A stretch of DNA of 7,719 nt from a candidate division CSSED10-310 bacterium (lineage in GTDB: Bacteria; CSSED10-310; JAFGDC01), in NCBI GenBank assembly GCA_016932295.1, contig JAFGDC010000006.1:1-7719 (forward strand), given 5' to 3'. The notes beneath the pieces are model-generated. The model searched no databases. It saw nothing but the letters and a program-made list of their open reading frames with translations, and was not told the DNA's origin. Position numbers and translations under genes: made by a program. Below, in pieces: positions 6,936 through 7,719 of the stretch. Every line of letters begins with the position of its first letter. The first letter of the stretch is position 1.

Positions 6936-7719
6936 GAACCACTCTCCCGCATGGCTTCCGATACCCTGACCGCGGCCTTTCGCAACCGGTCTTTCACCAC
7001 GTCCGGCTCGACATGCAGTTCCACCGCCTTGCTGTATGCATCCATCGCCGGATACGGCCGATCCATCTCGAGATACAGGTCGCCCAAGTGCACCCATACC
7101 CAGGGATCCCGCGACGCCAACCTGGTTGCATGGAGCAATCGTTCCAACCCCTCCTCCAACCTGCCCAAGCCCGCCAGCGCCAGGCCGCCACCCTCGTAGC
7201 CGGCCTTCTCTTCAGGAAACCGCCCTTCCATCACCAGCGATTCCGCCAATGCCATCTTGTATGCCCCTTGCTCGCACAAGCTCAGAATCCTTTCGAACCC
7301 AACCGCCAGCGCCAGGCGCCCATCCCGCTCCAGCGCCTTGTCAGCCGCCGCCAGAGCGAGGTCTCCATGGCCGGAACGCCGCATCGCCGCAGCGATCTCC
7401 AGCCACATCCATCCCTCCGCCGCCTCGTTGGCCAGAAGCCGCTCCAGAAGCATGCGGCCGTCGATCGTGGGGGGTAGCAGCCGCAGCACGAGTTCCATCC
7501 GATCCGGCGCCACCGCCAGCGAGCGGAGCAGGTAGTCGCGGCCGGCATCGGGATCCCGCTGCGCCAATCCCAGTCCGACCCGCTGCAGCACATCGGGATC
7601 CCACGGCATACAACGCGCGGCATGCTCCAGGTAACACGCCGCATCCGAAGCCTCATCACGCAAGAGCAACGCCCAACCAAGTTCAAGCGCCGTCCTGGCA
7701 GCCGCCGGCTCATGCCTGA
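6932..7719 (-). CDS. Tetratricopeptide-repeat protein, C-terminal 261 residues (5' end outside window)
   Basis: The frame is open from the right edge (first full codon at 7717) to the TGA at 6932, giving 261 visible residues, so the N-terminus is missing. A TTG at 7669 is not the start: the 16 codons before it (including ARTALELGWA) are good alpha-helical TPR sequence. The clearest repeat is near the end, PWVWVHLGDLYLEMDRPYPA followed by MDAYSKAVEL, with the W-LG-Y-A-Y-A pattern of a TPR. Weaker repeats are WLEIAAAMRRSGHGDLALAA with ADKALERD, and ALAGLGRLEEGLERLLHATR. No membrane segment is visible in this part. The protein is rich in Ala, Leu and Arg and is probably a superhelical scaffold for protein contacts. 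The stop overlaps the ligase start (ATGA), so the two are likely made together. TPR proteins beside ligase/polymerase genes are common in polysaccharide loci, with roles in assembly or length control often proposed; that role here is inference. Confidence 0.85.
   Translation of the reverse strand, partial: RHEPAAARTALELGWALLLRDEASDAACYLEHAARCMPWDPDVLQRVGLGLAQRDPDAGRDYLLRSLAVAPDRMELVLRLLPPTIDGRMLLERLLANEAAEGWMWLEIAAAMRRSGHGDLALAAADKALERDGRLALAVGFERILSLCEQGAYKMALAESLVMEGRFPEEKAGYEGGGLALAGLGRLEEGLERLLHATRLASRDPWVWVHLGDLYLEMDRPYPAMDAYSKAVELHVEPDVVKDRLRKAAVRVSEAMRESGS
6942..6948 (-). promoter_or_regulatory. Ribosome binding site of the O-antigen ligase-like gene
   Basis: On the minus strand GGGAGAG lies 6 bases before the ATG at 6935, inside the last codons of the TPR gene. 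It favours this ATG over the long in-frame upstream extension. Confidence 0.65.

Noticed and set aside
6936..7097. Upstream extension of the ligase-like frame (54 extra residues)
   Set aside because: It lies wholly over the TPR gene and is Gly/Arg-rich; the ATG at 6935 has GGGAGAG upstream and an ATGA overlap.

Overview
The window is a piece of a cell-surface polysaccharide (O-antigen, capsule or exopolysaccharide type) biosynthesis operon from a high-GC bacterium; GC is roughly 60% by eye. Every real gene lies on the minus strand and is transcribed from the right edge toward the left edge. The gene set (flippase, O-antigen ligase/polymerase-like membrane protein, GT4 glycosyltransferases) points to a Gram-negative type of envelope. 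The phylum cannot be fixed from this sequence alone; an environmental or uncultured lineage is only a guess.

In transcription order (right to left) the window holds: (1) the C-terminal 261 residues of a tetratricopeptide-repeat (TPR) protein that runs off the right edge; (2) an O-antigen ligase/Wzy_C-type polytopic membrane protein (482 aa); (3) a Wzx/MurJ-like polysaccharide flippase (510 aa); (4) a GT4-like glycosyltransferase (439 aa) whose second EX7E glutamate is replaced by serine; (5) a signal-peptide-less alkaline-phosphatase-superfamily phosphodiesterase/phosphohydrolase (542 aa) with a complete set of metal ligands; (6) a second GT4 glycosyltransferase with an intact EX7E motif (335 aa); and probably (7) the first five codons of another gene at the left edge.

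The genes are packed with no intergenic space. Three internal junctions are 4-base stop/start overlaps (6932-6935, 5487-5490, 2649-2652), one is an 11-base overlap (3958-3968) and one is a 3-base gap (1021-1023). A sixth 4-base overlap is likely at 13-16. No promoter or terminator is visible, so both ends of the transcript lie outside the window. There is no gene-free stretch of more than a few bases.

As a working model, the two glycosyltransferases extend a lipid-linked oligosaccharide in the cytoplasm, the flippase moves it across the inner membrane, and the ligase-like protein polymerises it or transfers it to an acceptor. The TPR protein may scaffold assembly. The cytoplasmic phosphodiesterase sits between the two glycosyltransferase genes and has no obvious textbook role in this pathway; it is the least explained member. 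I saw no mobile element, CRISPR array, RNA gene or obvious horizontal-transfer scar. I do not see a convincing new system, but the phosphodiesterase, the Ser-substituted glycosyltransferase and a rare-codon cluster in the ligase gene deserve a second look.
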